DNA from: DATHWB01 sp040880725
GTDB taxonomy: Bacteria > Actinomycetota > Acidimicrobiia > Spongiisociales > ZC4RG35
Direction of reading: 5' to 3'
DNA length: 64,000 nucleotides
Assembly: GCA_040880725.1 (NCBI GenBank)
Contig: JBBDHV010000040.1
Coordinates: forward strand, 1-64,000
The stretch's first letter is position 1, and each line of letters begins with the position of its first letter. The notes under the pieces are model-generated. The model saw nothing but the letters and a program-made list of their open reading frames with translations, was not told the DNA's origin and searched no databases. Positions 1-7,488 of this stretch are shown here, one piece after another. The translations under genes were made by a program, and so were the position numbers.

Positions 1-163
1 CTGCCACCCACTCCACCAGGGTGCGGGCCCCGTCCACAGTGGCGGCCTGGGCGACATCCAACTCCCGCAGCACCCCCAGACGCAGGGCGTCCAGCCGGGA
101 TGCCGCGGCGGTCAGGTCGGCGAAGTCCCGTTCCAGGGTGTCGATGGTCCTCGTTTCATCCAT
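1..163 (-). CDS. DUF222 (HNH endonuclease family) protein, N-terminal fragment
   Basis: The first 54 residues of a protein read leftward out of the window from an ATG at 163. The visible part is an amphipathic helix containing LDALRLGVLRELD, then a Thr/Val-Asp-Gly-Ala-Arg turn and TLVEWVA. This arrangement is typical of the start of the DUF222/13E12 family, whose members usually carry a C-terminal HNH nuclease domain and are abundant in Actinomycetota. The nuclease half is outside the window, so activity cannot be judged. No upstream partner is seen. Confidence 0.55.
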   Translation of the reverse strand, partial: MDETRTIDTLERDFADLTAAASRLDALRLGVLRELDVAQAATVDGARTLVEWVA

Positions 164-333
164 ACCGGCAACGTACAGGAGGGGTGTGACAGAAAGACGA
201 ACAGGCGTTCGACGGCCCCGAACTTCTCGTTCAAGAACCGACTTTCTCCAGCGGTCTCGCATTTGCCCCATCGGCAACCACCGCGTGACACTGGGTGGCA
301 TGAGTCATGACGACCTCACCCGAACTGGCTCCG

Positions 334-672
334 TCAGTCGGGGCGCCGGATGCCATCCACGGAAATGATCGGGAACGCTCCGGACAGTCCGGTGAGTTCG
401 AGGAGGCGGGTCACCGGCCCGGGGCTCACGGCGAGCGTGAGTTCTGCTCCCGACGAGCGGATCCTCTCTTGCTGCCTGATCAGGACCACCAGCCCAGCCG
501 AGTCGATGAACTCGACACGCGTGAGATCGATGACGACATCGACTCCCTGATGCTTCTCCGCCTCGGTTTCCAATAACGGCGCCGAAGCCAAATCGATCTC
601 ACCGACCGCGGTCACGACCTGGCCGGAATCCGTCGGTAGCGACCTCACCTCGAGATGTGACCCAAAAACCAC
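334..672 (-). CDS. STAS-domain anti-sigma factor antagonist (RsbV-like)
   Basis: A 112-residue single-domain STAS protein. Proteins of this type bind an RsbW-type kinase when unphosphorylated and so release the sigma factor. The phosphorylation loop FIDSAGL is intact, with Ser58 as the expected target. The core strands, EIDLASAP followed by VDVVIDLTRVEF, follow the family pattern and the length is normal. The start is a GTG at 672 with only a weak ribosome site; a second in-frame GTG lies eight codons in. It is divergent from the sigma-factor gene at 838, with 165 bp between them. The natural partners are the ATP-binding proteins at 1638 and 8259. Confidence 0.85.
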   Translation of the reverse strand: MVFGSHLEVRSLPTDSGQVVTAVGEIDLASAPLLETEAEKHQGVDVVIDLTRVEFIDSAGLVVLIRQQERIRSSGAELTLAVSPGPVTRLLELTGLSGAFPIISVDGIRRPD

Positions 673-837
673 TTTCGATGCCCCTGTCGTTCACGGGCAG
701 CGTACCAACGTCGCAGAATCTTGCGGATGGGCGCCGGCGATCTCACCTGTGCGTGCGTAACGCGTTTTTTCGCGCTCCGGGATGAGCGAACTGTCACCGG
801 GGTAGATCGACGTTGGGCAGGCCGACAGGAGAGACAG

Positions 838-1551
838 ATGGAACCGCATCTCACGCTTTTCCAGAGGCTCCCCGACGCGCCGGCTCGAACTGAACTGGTC
901 GAGGTGTACCGCCCATTGGCGATCGGCCTCGCGAAACGGTATGCCCATCGCGGCCAGGACTTGGACGACTTGATCCAGGTGGCGCTGCTCGGCCTCGTCA
1001 AGGCGATCGATCGGTTCGACACCGAATTGGGTCACCGCTTCGTCAGCTTTGCCGTGCCCACGATCACCGGGGAACTCAAGCGCTTCTTCCGCGACGCCGG
1101 ATGGAGCGTGGGTGTGCCGCGACGGATGAAAGAAACCTCGATTGCCGCTCGAACGGCCAACGAACAGCTCTCTCAGCGATTGGGACGGTCTCCGTCCATC
1201 GCCGAGATCGCCGAGCACATCGGATCGAGTATCGACGAAGTCGCCGAAGCCGCCACGCTCACGTCCGCCTATCGCGCGTATTCCTTGAACGACGACAACG
1301 GCGACGGCTCGGCCATTGGCATCGACCTTCTCGGCTCAACCGATCCCGGCATCGAATTGTTCGAGGACTTGCACGCGCTCCGGCCGCTTTTGCAGGGACG
1401 AACCGCCCGGGAACGAGAAATCCTGTACCTCCGCTTCTATCGCGATTTGACCCAACGAGAAATCGCTGACGAGGTCGGTATGTCGCAGATGAACGTCTCC
1501 CGAGTGCTGAGTTCGAGTCTCGAGAAGTTGCGCGTGCTACTCGAGGTCTGA
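838..1551 (+). CDS. RNA polymerase sigma factor, SigB/SigF/SigG family
   Basis: A 237-residue alternative sigma factor of the stress/sporulation type. Region 2 is seen at about residues 25-95 (core-binding DLDDLIQVALLGLVKAIDRFD, then HRFVSFAVPTITGELKRFFRD). Region 3 follows at about 100-160. Region 4 forms the C-terminal helix-turn-helix (REIADEVGMSQMNVSRVLS). The ATG at 838 is preferred because GGAGAG precedes it and it fits the family length; longer upstream readings add only non-conserved residues. It is surrounded by STAS and RsbW-like genes. Boxes matching its expected promoter consensus occur throughout bases 2,300-20,000, so it is probably the regulator of that island. Confidence 0.93.
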   Translation: MEPHLTLFQRLPDAPARTELVEVYRPLAIGLAKRYAHRGQDLDDLIQVALLGLVKAIDRFDTELGHRFVSFAVPTITGELKRFFRDAGWSVGVPRRMKETSIAARTANEQLSQRLGRSPSIAEIAEHIGSSIDEVAEAATLTSAYRAYSLNDDNGDGSAIGIDLLGSTDPGIELFEDLHALRPLLQGRTAREREILYLRFYRDLTQREIADEVGMSQMNVSRVLSSSLEKLRVLLEV

Positions 1552-1637
1552 GCCAAGCAGATGGGTCCAGAACCGCGGGGAGAGAGACCTGTCATCCTTC
1601 GGAACCTCGATTGCGCGGTCCCGTCCCCCGGAACTCA

Positions 1638-2021
1638 TCACCGCAGACCCTGGAACAAGCCGATGCCGGGATGTGGGCTCGCGATCCAGACACGCTCACA
1701 CAACGCGTGCAAGACCTGCCACCCAGTGTGCTCTGCCATCGCCTCGGGTGGCCATCGAAGTTCCGGGTCCCTCACATGCAGCAGCACCTCGACACCGTCG
1801 TGGGCGCCGGCAATCCGAAGCCGCAGAGCCTCGGGACGAGTGGAAAGGAGGAGGACTGCGGCCTCATCGGCAGCGAGCACGAGGTCTTCGACACCGTCAA
1901 AGCTGAATCCGGCGAGACGTGCCGACCGGCCCACGACGGCTCGGATCACTTCGAGGTAGGCGTCGGTCCCAGGCGTCGTGAGTTCAATCCGCACCGTCCC
2001 CACCCGGATCTCACTCGCCAT
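1638..2021 (-). CDS. RsbW-like ATP-binding anti-sigma regulatory protein (divergent)
   Basis: A 127-residue protein related to the histidine-kinase-like ATPase fold of RsbW/SpoIIAB. The alignment anchor is VEDLVLAADEAAVLLL, the position of the N-box helix, but the Asn of a normal N-box is replaced and the ATP-lid glycines are poor. The C-terminus (GWQVLHALCERVWI) matches the last helix-strand. Such divergent forms accompany SigB/SigF genes in actinobacteria and are thought to hold the sigma factor. GGAG upstream supports the ATG at 2021. It lies 44 bp behind the lipoprotein gene at 2066-2260 and probably shares its SigF-type promoter, which would give feedback inhibition. It is convergent with the sigma gene. 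Confidence 0.7.
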   Translation of the reverse strand: MASEIRVGTVRIELTTPGTDAYLEVIRAVVGRSARLAGFSFDGVEDLVLAADEAAVLLLSTRPEALRLRIAGAHDGVEVLLHVRDPELRWPPEAMAEHTGWQVLHALCERVWIASPHPGIGLFQGLR

Positions 2022-2065
2022 GGTCAAAAGTCTCCGTCCTCGCCTCTCGCCGCCGTTTGGTCACC

Positions 2066-2260
2066 TCATCCTGAGGTGGTCGTGGTCTCTTCGTCGTCGG
2101 CGACGATGGTCGTGGAAGTGTCCCCGACCATCGTCGTCGTGGTGGACGTCGTCTCGTCTCCGTCAGAGAACCCGTCATCATTCTCGTCACACGCTGCTAC
2201 GAGCAGCGAGAGGCTCAGAATCAGGGCGACAACCGCCTTGGGTTTCGTGAGGTTCATCAT
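2066..2260 (-). CDS. small Thr-rich lipoprotein
   Basis: A peptide of about 64 residues with a short basic N-terminus (MMNLTKPK), a hydrophobic stretch and a lipobox (SLLVAAC). Lipidation at the Cys is therefore expected, followed by an acidic and Thr-rich tail (DETTSTTTTM, EETTTTSG) that would sit outside the membrane. GGAGG five bases before ATGATG fixes the start at 2260 or 2257. No known domain is recognised. It is the first gene behind the SigF-type promoter at 2355-2379 and precedes the anti-sigma gene, so it may be an envelope component of the stress circuit. That role is inferred from position only. Confidence 0.65.
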   Translation of the reverse strand: MMNLTKPKAVVALILSLSLLVAACDENDDGFSDGDETTSTTTTMVGDTSTTIVADDEETTTTSG

Positions 2261-2354
2261 TTCGGCCTCCATTTGGGTCACGGGATTTCGTGAGCCAGTC
2301 GGATCTGTCGAGTGATCGAGGTCTGCTCGAGATCACTCGGGGGAAGTGGAAGTG

Positions 2355-2379
2355 ATACCCACCGCGGGCGCCGTCAAAC
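2355..2379 (-). promoter_or_regulatory. SigF/SigB-type promoter for the lipoprotein and anti-sigma genes
   Basis: On the minus strand the site reads GTTT, 15 bases, GGGTAT, a full match to the SigB/SigF consensus. Transcription would start near 2348, leaving an 85-base leader before the lipoprotein. Because the RsbW-like gene follows, the sigma factor would induce its own inhibitor. Confidence 0.7.
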
Positions 2380-2432
2380 CTTCGGGTCCCACTGGGCGCA
2401 CGGATCGAACGTCCCCGTTCCTCGGCCAGGCA

Positions 2433-2487
2433 CGCTTACAGGGCCAGCGGATAGGCAGGCCGGCTTCGCCGACTGTTTTTCTGTACC
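2433..2487 (+). repeat. dispersed 55-bp element, copy A
   Basis: Identical at 49 of 55 positions, without gaps, to 55055-55109 in the same orientation. The conserved core contains CAGCGGATAGGCAGG, then CGGCTTCGCCGACTG and a T-run. It can fold as nested hairpins: an outer ACAG/CTGT, then CAG/CTG, then CGGC-TTC-GCCG. It lies in the 307-bp noncoding stretch 2261-2567, about 80 bp before the CDGSH gene. Apart from this element and two promoters I see nothing else in that stretch. Confidence 0.75.
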
Positions 2488-2532
2488 GACATGGCTCGGC
2501 TCAGCTTCCCGTGGCTGCTGTCCTGCACCCGA

Positions 2533-2558
2533 GTATCAGCCATGACCGCTGCGGGTAT
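2533..2558 (+). promoter_or_regulatory. SigF-like promoter for the CDGSH gene
   Basis: GTAT, 16 bases, GGGTAT; the -10 is perfect and the -35 has one change. Transcription would begin about three bases before the ATG at 2568, giving a nearly leaderless mRNA. This explains the absence of a ribosome site. Confidence 0.5.
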
Positions 2559-2567
2559 GCATTCCGC

Positions 2568-2816
2568 ATGTGCACCACCGAACTCAGCTCAGCGGGAACT
2601 GCCGCGGCCAACTCCAACCCCCAGATCGGAACCGAAACGGCGCGCATCCGCATCTATCCGGATGGTCCGTTGCTCGTGCGGGGAGACTTCGTGCTCGAGG
2701 ACGTCGCAACAGGCGAGAATCCGGCGCACGGGTCGGTGATCGCCCTCTGCCGTTGCGGACGGTCCGGTCGAGCTCCTCTGTGCGACGGGAGTCATCGAAG
2801 CCCGCGAGCCGGGTAG
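2568..2816 (+). CDS. CDGSH-type [2Fe-2S] protein
   Basis: An 82-residue protein whose C-terminal half is a CDGSH iron-sulfur module. It has IYPDGPLLVRGDFVL, then the cluster ligands CRCGRSGRAPLCDGSH (three Cys and one His), a redox or Fe-S-transfer site. The ATG at 2568 has no Shine-Dalgarno, but a SigF-like promoter ends ten bases upstream, so translation is probably leaderless. It is convergent with the diiron oxygenase-like gene (20-bp gap). From memory, CDGSH proteins and this iron-containing redox enzyme family are often neighbours in actinobacteria, which suggests a joint redox function. The substrate is unknown. Confidence 0.85.
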   Translation: MCTTELSSAGTAAANSNPQIGTETARIRIYPDGPLLVRGDFVLEDVATGENPAHGSVIALCRCGRSGRAPLCDGSHRSPRAG

Positions 2817-2835
2817 GTCTCGGAATCCACGCCGC

Positions 2836-3837
2836 TCACGCAGCCGCCTTCTTCTCCGGTCGCAGACTGCTCGCATCCCGCCGCCACTGGTCCAACAGGT
2901 GCCGGGAGGCCCTTCCCTCGATGGCGTCCAGCGCTCTCGCCCCGAACACGATGTCTTGGGCGAGGTGCGGATTGTCAGTGGCGAGTCGCCCGGCCACGTC
3001 ATAAGTGGCAAGCATCGAGTGAACAGCGTCTGCTTCGACGTGTTCGTCGTGGAATTCGGTGACGGAAGTGTCGAAGCCGAGACGGCGGAGTCCGTCCCCG
3101 TACATGCGGTTTGGTATAGAGGAACCCAACTCGAACAAAGCGAGATGGCCGACCGCAGCCCCCCGCCAGCGCCGATTCAGGCCGAAGAACGACATGAGGT
3201 TGACCGTGGCCAGCGAAGTGCCGGGTATCCGGTCGAGATACGCCCCTGGACGAGGGTCGAGACCTAGGCCCTGCATCATCGAAGCAAACAAGTGCGCATG
3301 GATGCGCTCGGGGACGCCTCCCCCGTATTCGTCTGCCTGGATTTCGGCGAACGCGGACTTGGGGGCGCCGCCCAACCGAGGAATGGCGAACGTGTGTGGA
3401 TCGGCTTCCTTCAGGTGATAGGCGGACCGGTGCACGACGAACTCCTTCACCTGTTCGAGAGTCGCCTCCCTGGCCATGAAACGAGCGAGCGCCGACGATC
3501 CCGTGTCGAGGTGACGCAGCTCGGTCGCCACGTCGGTCGGCTCCACCGGCTCGAGCGGCACCTGAGCGAGGAGCGCCTGTTGAAAACCCTCCTCCATGCG
3601 GCGACGGAACGAGAACAGGTCCAGATCCCACTCCATCTCATCGGGAACCCCGTCAAGTCCCCGATAGTGCAGTTCGTAGACGAGATACAGGGCGAGTTGC
3701 ATGTCGTCGTCGTCCAGCGGCGACGACGACAGTTCCGGGACGGGGGGAGCGGCTGCGCGTGTGACCGTTTCGAGAACCGCCCGCGACCAGGGACCTCTCG
3801 GACGGGGCAGAATCGTGGGACGGTCGAGATCGATCAT
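2836..3837 (-). CDS. iron-containing redox enzyme family protein (heme-oxygenase-like diiron fold)
   Basis: A 333-residue all-helical protein of the heme-oxygenase-like diiron oxidase group. Candidate metal ligands are seen as AEIQADEYGGG, ERIHAHLF and the late FHDEHVEADAVHS helix, which gives the expected Glu/His pattern. Members oxidise or cleave small organic substrates using O2 and two irons; the substrate here cannot be read from sequence. The length is normal. The start codon at 3837 lies just behind a SigF-type promoter (3847-3873), so the message should be almost leaderless. It is flanked by a CDGSH protein and an FAD/Rieske enzyme that carry the same class of promoter. Confidence 0.85.
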   Translation of the reverse strand: MIDLDRPTILPRPRGPWSRAVLETVTRAAAPPVPELSSSPLDDDDMQLALYLVYELHYRGLDGVPDEMEWDLDLFSFRRRMEEGFQQALLAQVPLEPVEPTDVATELRHLDTGSSALARFMAREATLEQVKEFVVHRSAYHLKEADPHTFAIPRLGGAPKSAFAEIQADEYGGGVPERIHAHLFASMMQGLGLDPRPGAYLDRIPGTSLATVNLMSFFGLNRRWRGAAVGHLALFELGSSIPNRMYGDGLRRLGFDTSVTEFHDEHVEADAVHSMLATYDVAGRLATDNPHLAQDIVFGARALDAIEGRASRHLLDQWRRDASSLRPEKKAAA

Positions 3838-3846
3838 GCGAGCCGT

Positions 3847-3873
3847 TTACCCGATCAGTCTCACCAACGAAAC
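3847..3873 (-). promoter_or_regulatory. SigF-type promoter for the diiron-protein gene
   Basis: The minus strand reads GTTT, 17 bases, GGGTAA. The expected transcription start is near 3840, three bases before the ATG. Spacing is at the long end of the accepted range. Confidence 0.5.
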
Positions 3874-3929
3874 CCGATCTCCCGACCACGAACGTTCAGG
3901 GAACGAAAGCCGGCAGAGGCTGACCCGAC

Positions 3930-3954
3930 GTTTGAGGCGCTGCGGGAGGGGTAT
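3930..3954 (+). promoter_or_regulatory. SigF-type promoter for the FAD/Rieske gene
   Basis: GTTT, 15 bases, GGGTAT. The ATG at 3953 lies inside the -10 box and so cannot be the start codon. The next in-frame ATG, at 3965, would lie about four bases from the transcription start. Confidence 0.65.
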
Positions 3955-3964
3955 GCAGAATCCC

Positions 3965-5497
3965 ATGCGCGATTCATCAATCGGAGAGGCCCGATCGGTT
4001 TGGCACACCGATCCGGATCGACCCACATACCCGCCTCTCGATCGCGATCTCCGTACGGACGTCGTGGTGGTGGGCGGCGGGATCACCGGTCTGACGACGG
4101 CGTATTTTCTGCAAGCCGCCGGCCTCGACGTGGCCCTCGTTGAAGCCGACCGCGTCGGCTCAGGAACCACGGGCGGCACCACCGGCAAAATCACCTCACA
4201 GCACGGTGTCAAGTACCACCACCTGATCGACGTCCACGGGGTGGACGCAGCACGCGCCTACGCGGCTGCGAACCAAGCGGCGATCGAAACGATCGAGGCC
4301 GTGGTCGGCGAATGTGGAGCGGACTGCTCATTCATTCGGGCCCCGGCGTTCGTGTACGCCGAAAACCAAGCAGAACGACACGTACTGGAGAGCGAACTCG
4401 CGGCTGCCAGGACTCTTGACCTGCCCGCGGAGTTGATTCCGGCGTCGGATCTGCCGTTTCCCTCCGAAGGGGCGTTGCGGTTTTCCGACCAGGCCCACTT
4501 CCATCCGGTCCGCTACTGCGATGCCCTGGCACAGAGCGTGCTGAACGACGGCGGCCTCGTCTTCGAGTCCACCAGGGCAACTCGCCTGCAGGAGACCGGC
4601 TCCGAGGTGAGGCTGAGCTGTGGCGACTACACGATCACCGCGCGGCATGCCGTGATCGCCACCCTTCTGCCGTTCCTCGACCGCTCGGGCACGTTTGCCA
4701 AGTCCCGAGCCTGGCGGGCGTACGGCATCGCCGTCACACTCGCAGAACCTCCCCCTGAGGGGATGTACATCAACGTCGGATCCCCGGCTCGCTCGATCCG
4801 GCCCTGGCCGGAGGGCGGAGAAACAGGAATGCTCGTGGTCGGCGAGAGCTTCAAGACCGGAGATCGGCGCAACACCCCTACTCGGTGGAGTCAGCTCGCC
4901 GAGTGGGCGTCGGAGCGCTTCGATGTGGAGTCCATCCACTACCGGTGGTCCGCCCAGGACTACGAGACTGCCGACGGTCTCCCCTACATCGGCCGTTCAC
5001 CACTCACCACGCGCACATACGTGGCAACCGGTTTTCAGAAGTGGGGTCTGACCAACGGCACTGCCGGCGCCCGGATGATGACTGACATGATTCTGGGAGT
5101 GGACAATCCCCATGCGGGCGTGTTCTCCGTCGGACGCATCGGTGGCGCCCGCGGCCTTTCCAAGATCGTGACCGGGAACACCAAGATCGCGGCACGGTTC
5201 GTGGGAGATCGGCTGGCGGCGCGATCCGGGCAGTCGCTCGAAGAGCTGGCCCCAGAAGAAGGCGCGGTGCTGAGAACCGGGGGGCGCAGCGTCGCGGCGT
5301 ACCGATCAACGACCGGCGAGATGATCGCACTCTCGCCGAGATGCACTCATCTCGGATGCTACGTCCAATGGAACGCGGCCGAGACCACCTGGGACTGTCC
5401 CTGCCATGGGTCGCGATTCACGGTCTCAGGCGAGGTCCTCGCCGGTCCGGCGACACGGCCGTTGCAGCGGGTCCACCTCGACGAGAACAAGCCGTAG
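3965..5497 (+). CDS. FAD-dependent oxidoreductase with C-terminal Rieske domain
   Basis: A 510-residue two-domain enzyme. The N-terminal DAO-type flavin domain begins with VVVVGGGITGLTTAYFLQAAG (dinucleotide-binding GxGxxG). The C-terminal Rieske domain has CTHLGC at about 460-465 and CPCHGS at 478-483. Cys460, His462, Cys478 and His481 would be the cluster ligands, and Cys465/Cys480 the disulfide pair. Proteins of this build oxidise amines or amino acids and pass electrons through the Rieske centre; the exact substrate is unknown. The start at 3965 is chosen because the promoter -10 overlaps the earlier ATG. It is divergent from the diiron protein and probably co-induced with it. Confidence 0.9.
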   Translation: MRDSSIGEARSVWHTDPDRPTYPPLDRDLRTDVVVVGGGITGLTTAYFLQAAGLDVALVEADRVGSGTTGGTTGKITSQHGVKYHHLIDVHGVDAARAYAAANQAAIETIEAVVGECGADCSFIRAPAFVYAENQAERHVLESELAAARTLDLPAELIPASDLPFPSEGALRFSDQAHFHPVRYCDALAQSVLNDGGLVFESTRATRLQETGSEVRLSCGDYTITARHAVIATLLPFLDRSGTFAKSRAWRAYGIAVTLAEPPPEGMYINVGSPARSIRPWPEGGETGMLVVGESFKTGDRRNTPTRWSQLAEWASERFDVESIHYRWSAQDYETADGLPYIGRSPLTTRTYVATGFQKWGLTNGTAGARMMTDMILGVDNPHAGVFSVGRIGGARGLSKIVTGNTKIAARFVGDRLAARSGQSLEELAPEEGAVLRTGGRSVAAYRSTTGEMIALSPRCTHLGCYVQWNAAETTWDCPCHGSRFTVSGEVLAGPATRPLQRVHLDENKP

Positions 5498-5646
5498 ATC
5501 TGCCGGCTGGAAAACCAACCGTCGGTAGGTGGCCGCCCCTGAGCCGACTGGCATCCGCGACGGTGCCAGAGGGCCGCCCGACGCCGTCCGCTATGGTTCG
5601 ACGAAGGCCATGAGACCCCCCTTTGGCCTGATCTCCGAGGAGACGC

Positions 5647-7452
5647 ATGACGCGGACCGACCCCACGGCTGTCACCAATGACGCTCGCGCGCAGTCTCGA
5701 GTCGCCTGGGCCGTTGGTTCGCCGCCGGGAGACGGTCCTCTGACGCGGCTCGATCGAGCTCCTCGCAACGGCGAAAACCCGAACCACGGCTGGGCCGGTC
5801 ACCGGTGGATCTGGCCGGAGTCCCCGGTCGGCAGCGCGGCGCTCTTCTTGCTGACCCTGGTTTGCTATGGGCTCGGCTCTCGCATCGCACTCGACACGAT
5901 CGAGGCCACCGGCTTGGCCAGCGTCTTCTTCATCCCCGCCGGAATCACCGTGGCGTTCCTGCTGCGAACCCACCCGAGGGTCTGGGTCTACATACTGCTG
6001 GCGGCCGGCCTGGCCGAAGGCACGATGGATCTGCTCGACGGCTATTCGGTCCTCGCCACTGCGGGATTCGTGGCTGCCAACGTGATCGAACCGGTGATAG
6101 GGGCAACGATTGTGCTCAAGAGCTGCGGCGTTCCCGACCTGGCTCGCTTGCGCCATGTGTGGTGGTTTTTCACCGGTGCAGTCTTGACCGCCCCGGGTGT
6201 CGGCGCGGCGATAGGCGCCCTGCCGGCTTCGCTCGATGGCGACGCCGATTTCCTGAACTCGTTCGTGCAATGGTGGCTGGGCGATGCTCTCGGCGTGTTG
6301 TTGGTCGGCTGCGGCATCCTCGTCTGGAACTCCAGCAGGGATCGCCGGTCTCTCGTCACCCCGTGGGGTCTGGTCCTGGTCGGTGGGACGCTGCTGCTGA
6401 CACTTGGTATTTTCCGGCTCTCGGAGTTGCCGCTGTTATTTCTCGTCCTCGTCGGTGTCACGGTGGCCGGTGCCCAGTTCGGTTCCCGAGCCGTCGCGAC
6501 CACCGCCGTCATCGTCGCCGCCGCCATCGCGCTCGAGGCGGTGACGAGCCCTGACTCGCTCGTGCCAAACCTGGAACCAGCGACGGCTCTCCTCGTGGTG
6601 AAGCTCCAGTTGGGGATCTTCACGATGGCTGGACTCGTCGTGGCTGCCGAGGCGTTCGAGTCAGCCCGAGCGAGCGGGGAGGCAGAGCGGGCCCACATGG
6701 AGATACGTTTGTCCGAGAGCGAGCGGAAGATGGAGCGTTTCATTGCCTCCCGCCTGCAGCAGGCGTTTCTTCCGACCGAACCTGACCAACATCCTGCTGT
6801 TTCGGTCGCCGCCAGGTATCTCCCCGGAAACAACGACCTGGAAATCGGCGGCGACTGGTACGAAGTTCTCGAGCTGTCCGAGCATCACATCGGCATCATC
6901 GTTGGCGACGTGGCGGGACACGGTCTCGAAGCCGCGGTCTCGATGGGCAAGCTACGCACGGCTTCGGCGGCCCTGGCACTGCAGGGAGCACGCCCCCGTG
7001 AACTATTGGAATACCTGGATGTGTTCGCGGCGAAGAAGGCGGCGACCGAATTTGCGACACTTGCCTTCGCCATACTGGACACAACCACCGGAGAGCTCCG
7101 ATATGCGTCAGCGGGCCACCCGCCACTCCTGAAGATCTCGCCGGACGGCACATCTGAATGGCTCACCGGTGGAAAGAGAATCCCAATCCACGGAAGACCA
7201 TCAGGACCCGGCACCGAAGCCACGACCACGTTGGAGCCCGGCACCCTGCTTGTCGCGTACACGGACGGCCTCGTCGAAAGACGGGACGAAGACGTGTACA
7301 GGGGACTCGACCGGCTGCTGACTGCGGCAACAGCCCTGCGCTCCAGCCAGCCTTCAGAGATCTGCGAGGGTCTCGTGGTGGAGATGGGTGTCGCTTCCAG
7401 TCGGAACGACGACGTCGTCGTGGTCGTGCTCAGATATCAGCCTCTCGCCTGA
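5647..7452 (+). CDS. MASE1 membrane sensor with PP2C (SpoIIE/RsbU) phosphatase domain
   Basis: A 601-residue membrane-anchored serine phosphatase. Residues about 55-340 form roughly eight to nine hydrophobic helices of the MASE1 sensor type. A coiled linker follows (about 340-385), then a PP2C/SpoIIE domain with metal-site motifs GGDWY (401-405) and GDVAGHG (420-426). The end DGLVERRDED and RNDDVVVVVLRY match the domain C-terminus. Such proteins dephosphorylate STAS antagonists and thereby free the sigma factor. GAGGAG four bases before the ATG supports the start. It is convergent with the STAS/RsbW pair, 36 bp away, and is the likely input phosphatase of the circuit. Confidence 0.92.
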   Translation: MTRTDPTAVTNDARAQSRVAWAVGSPPGDGPLTRLDRAPRNGENPNHGWAGHRWIWPESPVGSAALFLLTLVCYGLGSRIALDTIEATGLASVFFIPAGITVAFLLRTHPRVWVYILLAAGLAEGTMDLLDGYSVLATAGFVAANVIEPVIGATIVLKSCGVPDLARLRHVWWFFTGAVLTAPGVGAAIGALPASLDGDADFLNSFVQWWLGDALGVLLVGCGILVWNSSRDRRSLVTPWGLVLVGGTLLLTLGIFRLSELPLLFLVLVGVTVAGAQFGSRAVATTAVIVAAAIALEAVTSPDSLVPNLEPATALLVVKLQLGIFTMAGLVVAAEAFESARASGEAERAHMEIRLSESERKMERFIASRLQQAFLPTEPDQHPAVSVAARYLPGNNDLEIGGDWYEVLELSEHHIGIIVGDVAGHGLEAAVSMGKLRTASAALALQGARPRELLEYLDVFAAKKAATEFATLAFAILDTTTGELRYASAGHPPLLKISPDGTSEWLTGGKRIPIHGRPSGPGTEATTTLEPGTLLVAYTDGLVERRDEDVYRGLDRLLTAATALRSSQPSEICEGLVVEMGVASSRNDDVVVVVLRYQPLA

Positions 7453-7488
7453 CAGCAATCGTGACGGCCCGACAGCACCACTCGAGCC

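Noticed and set aside
800..805. GGGTAG before the sigma-factor gene as an autoregulatory SigF promoter
   Set aside because: No GTTT-like element lies at the right distance, so autoregulation at this point is not supported.
2346..2567. A 156-residue version of the CDGSH protein starting at 2346
   Set aside because: The extra 74 residues translate the 55-bp noncoding repeat and a promoter, and are not conserved in the family; the start at 2568 fits the promoter.
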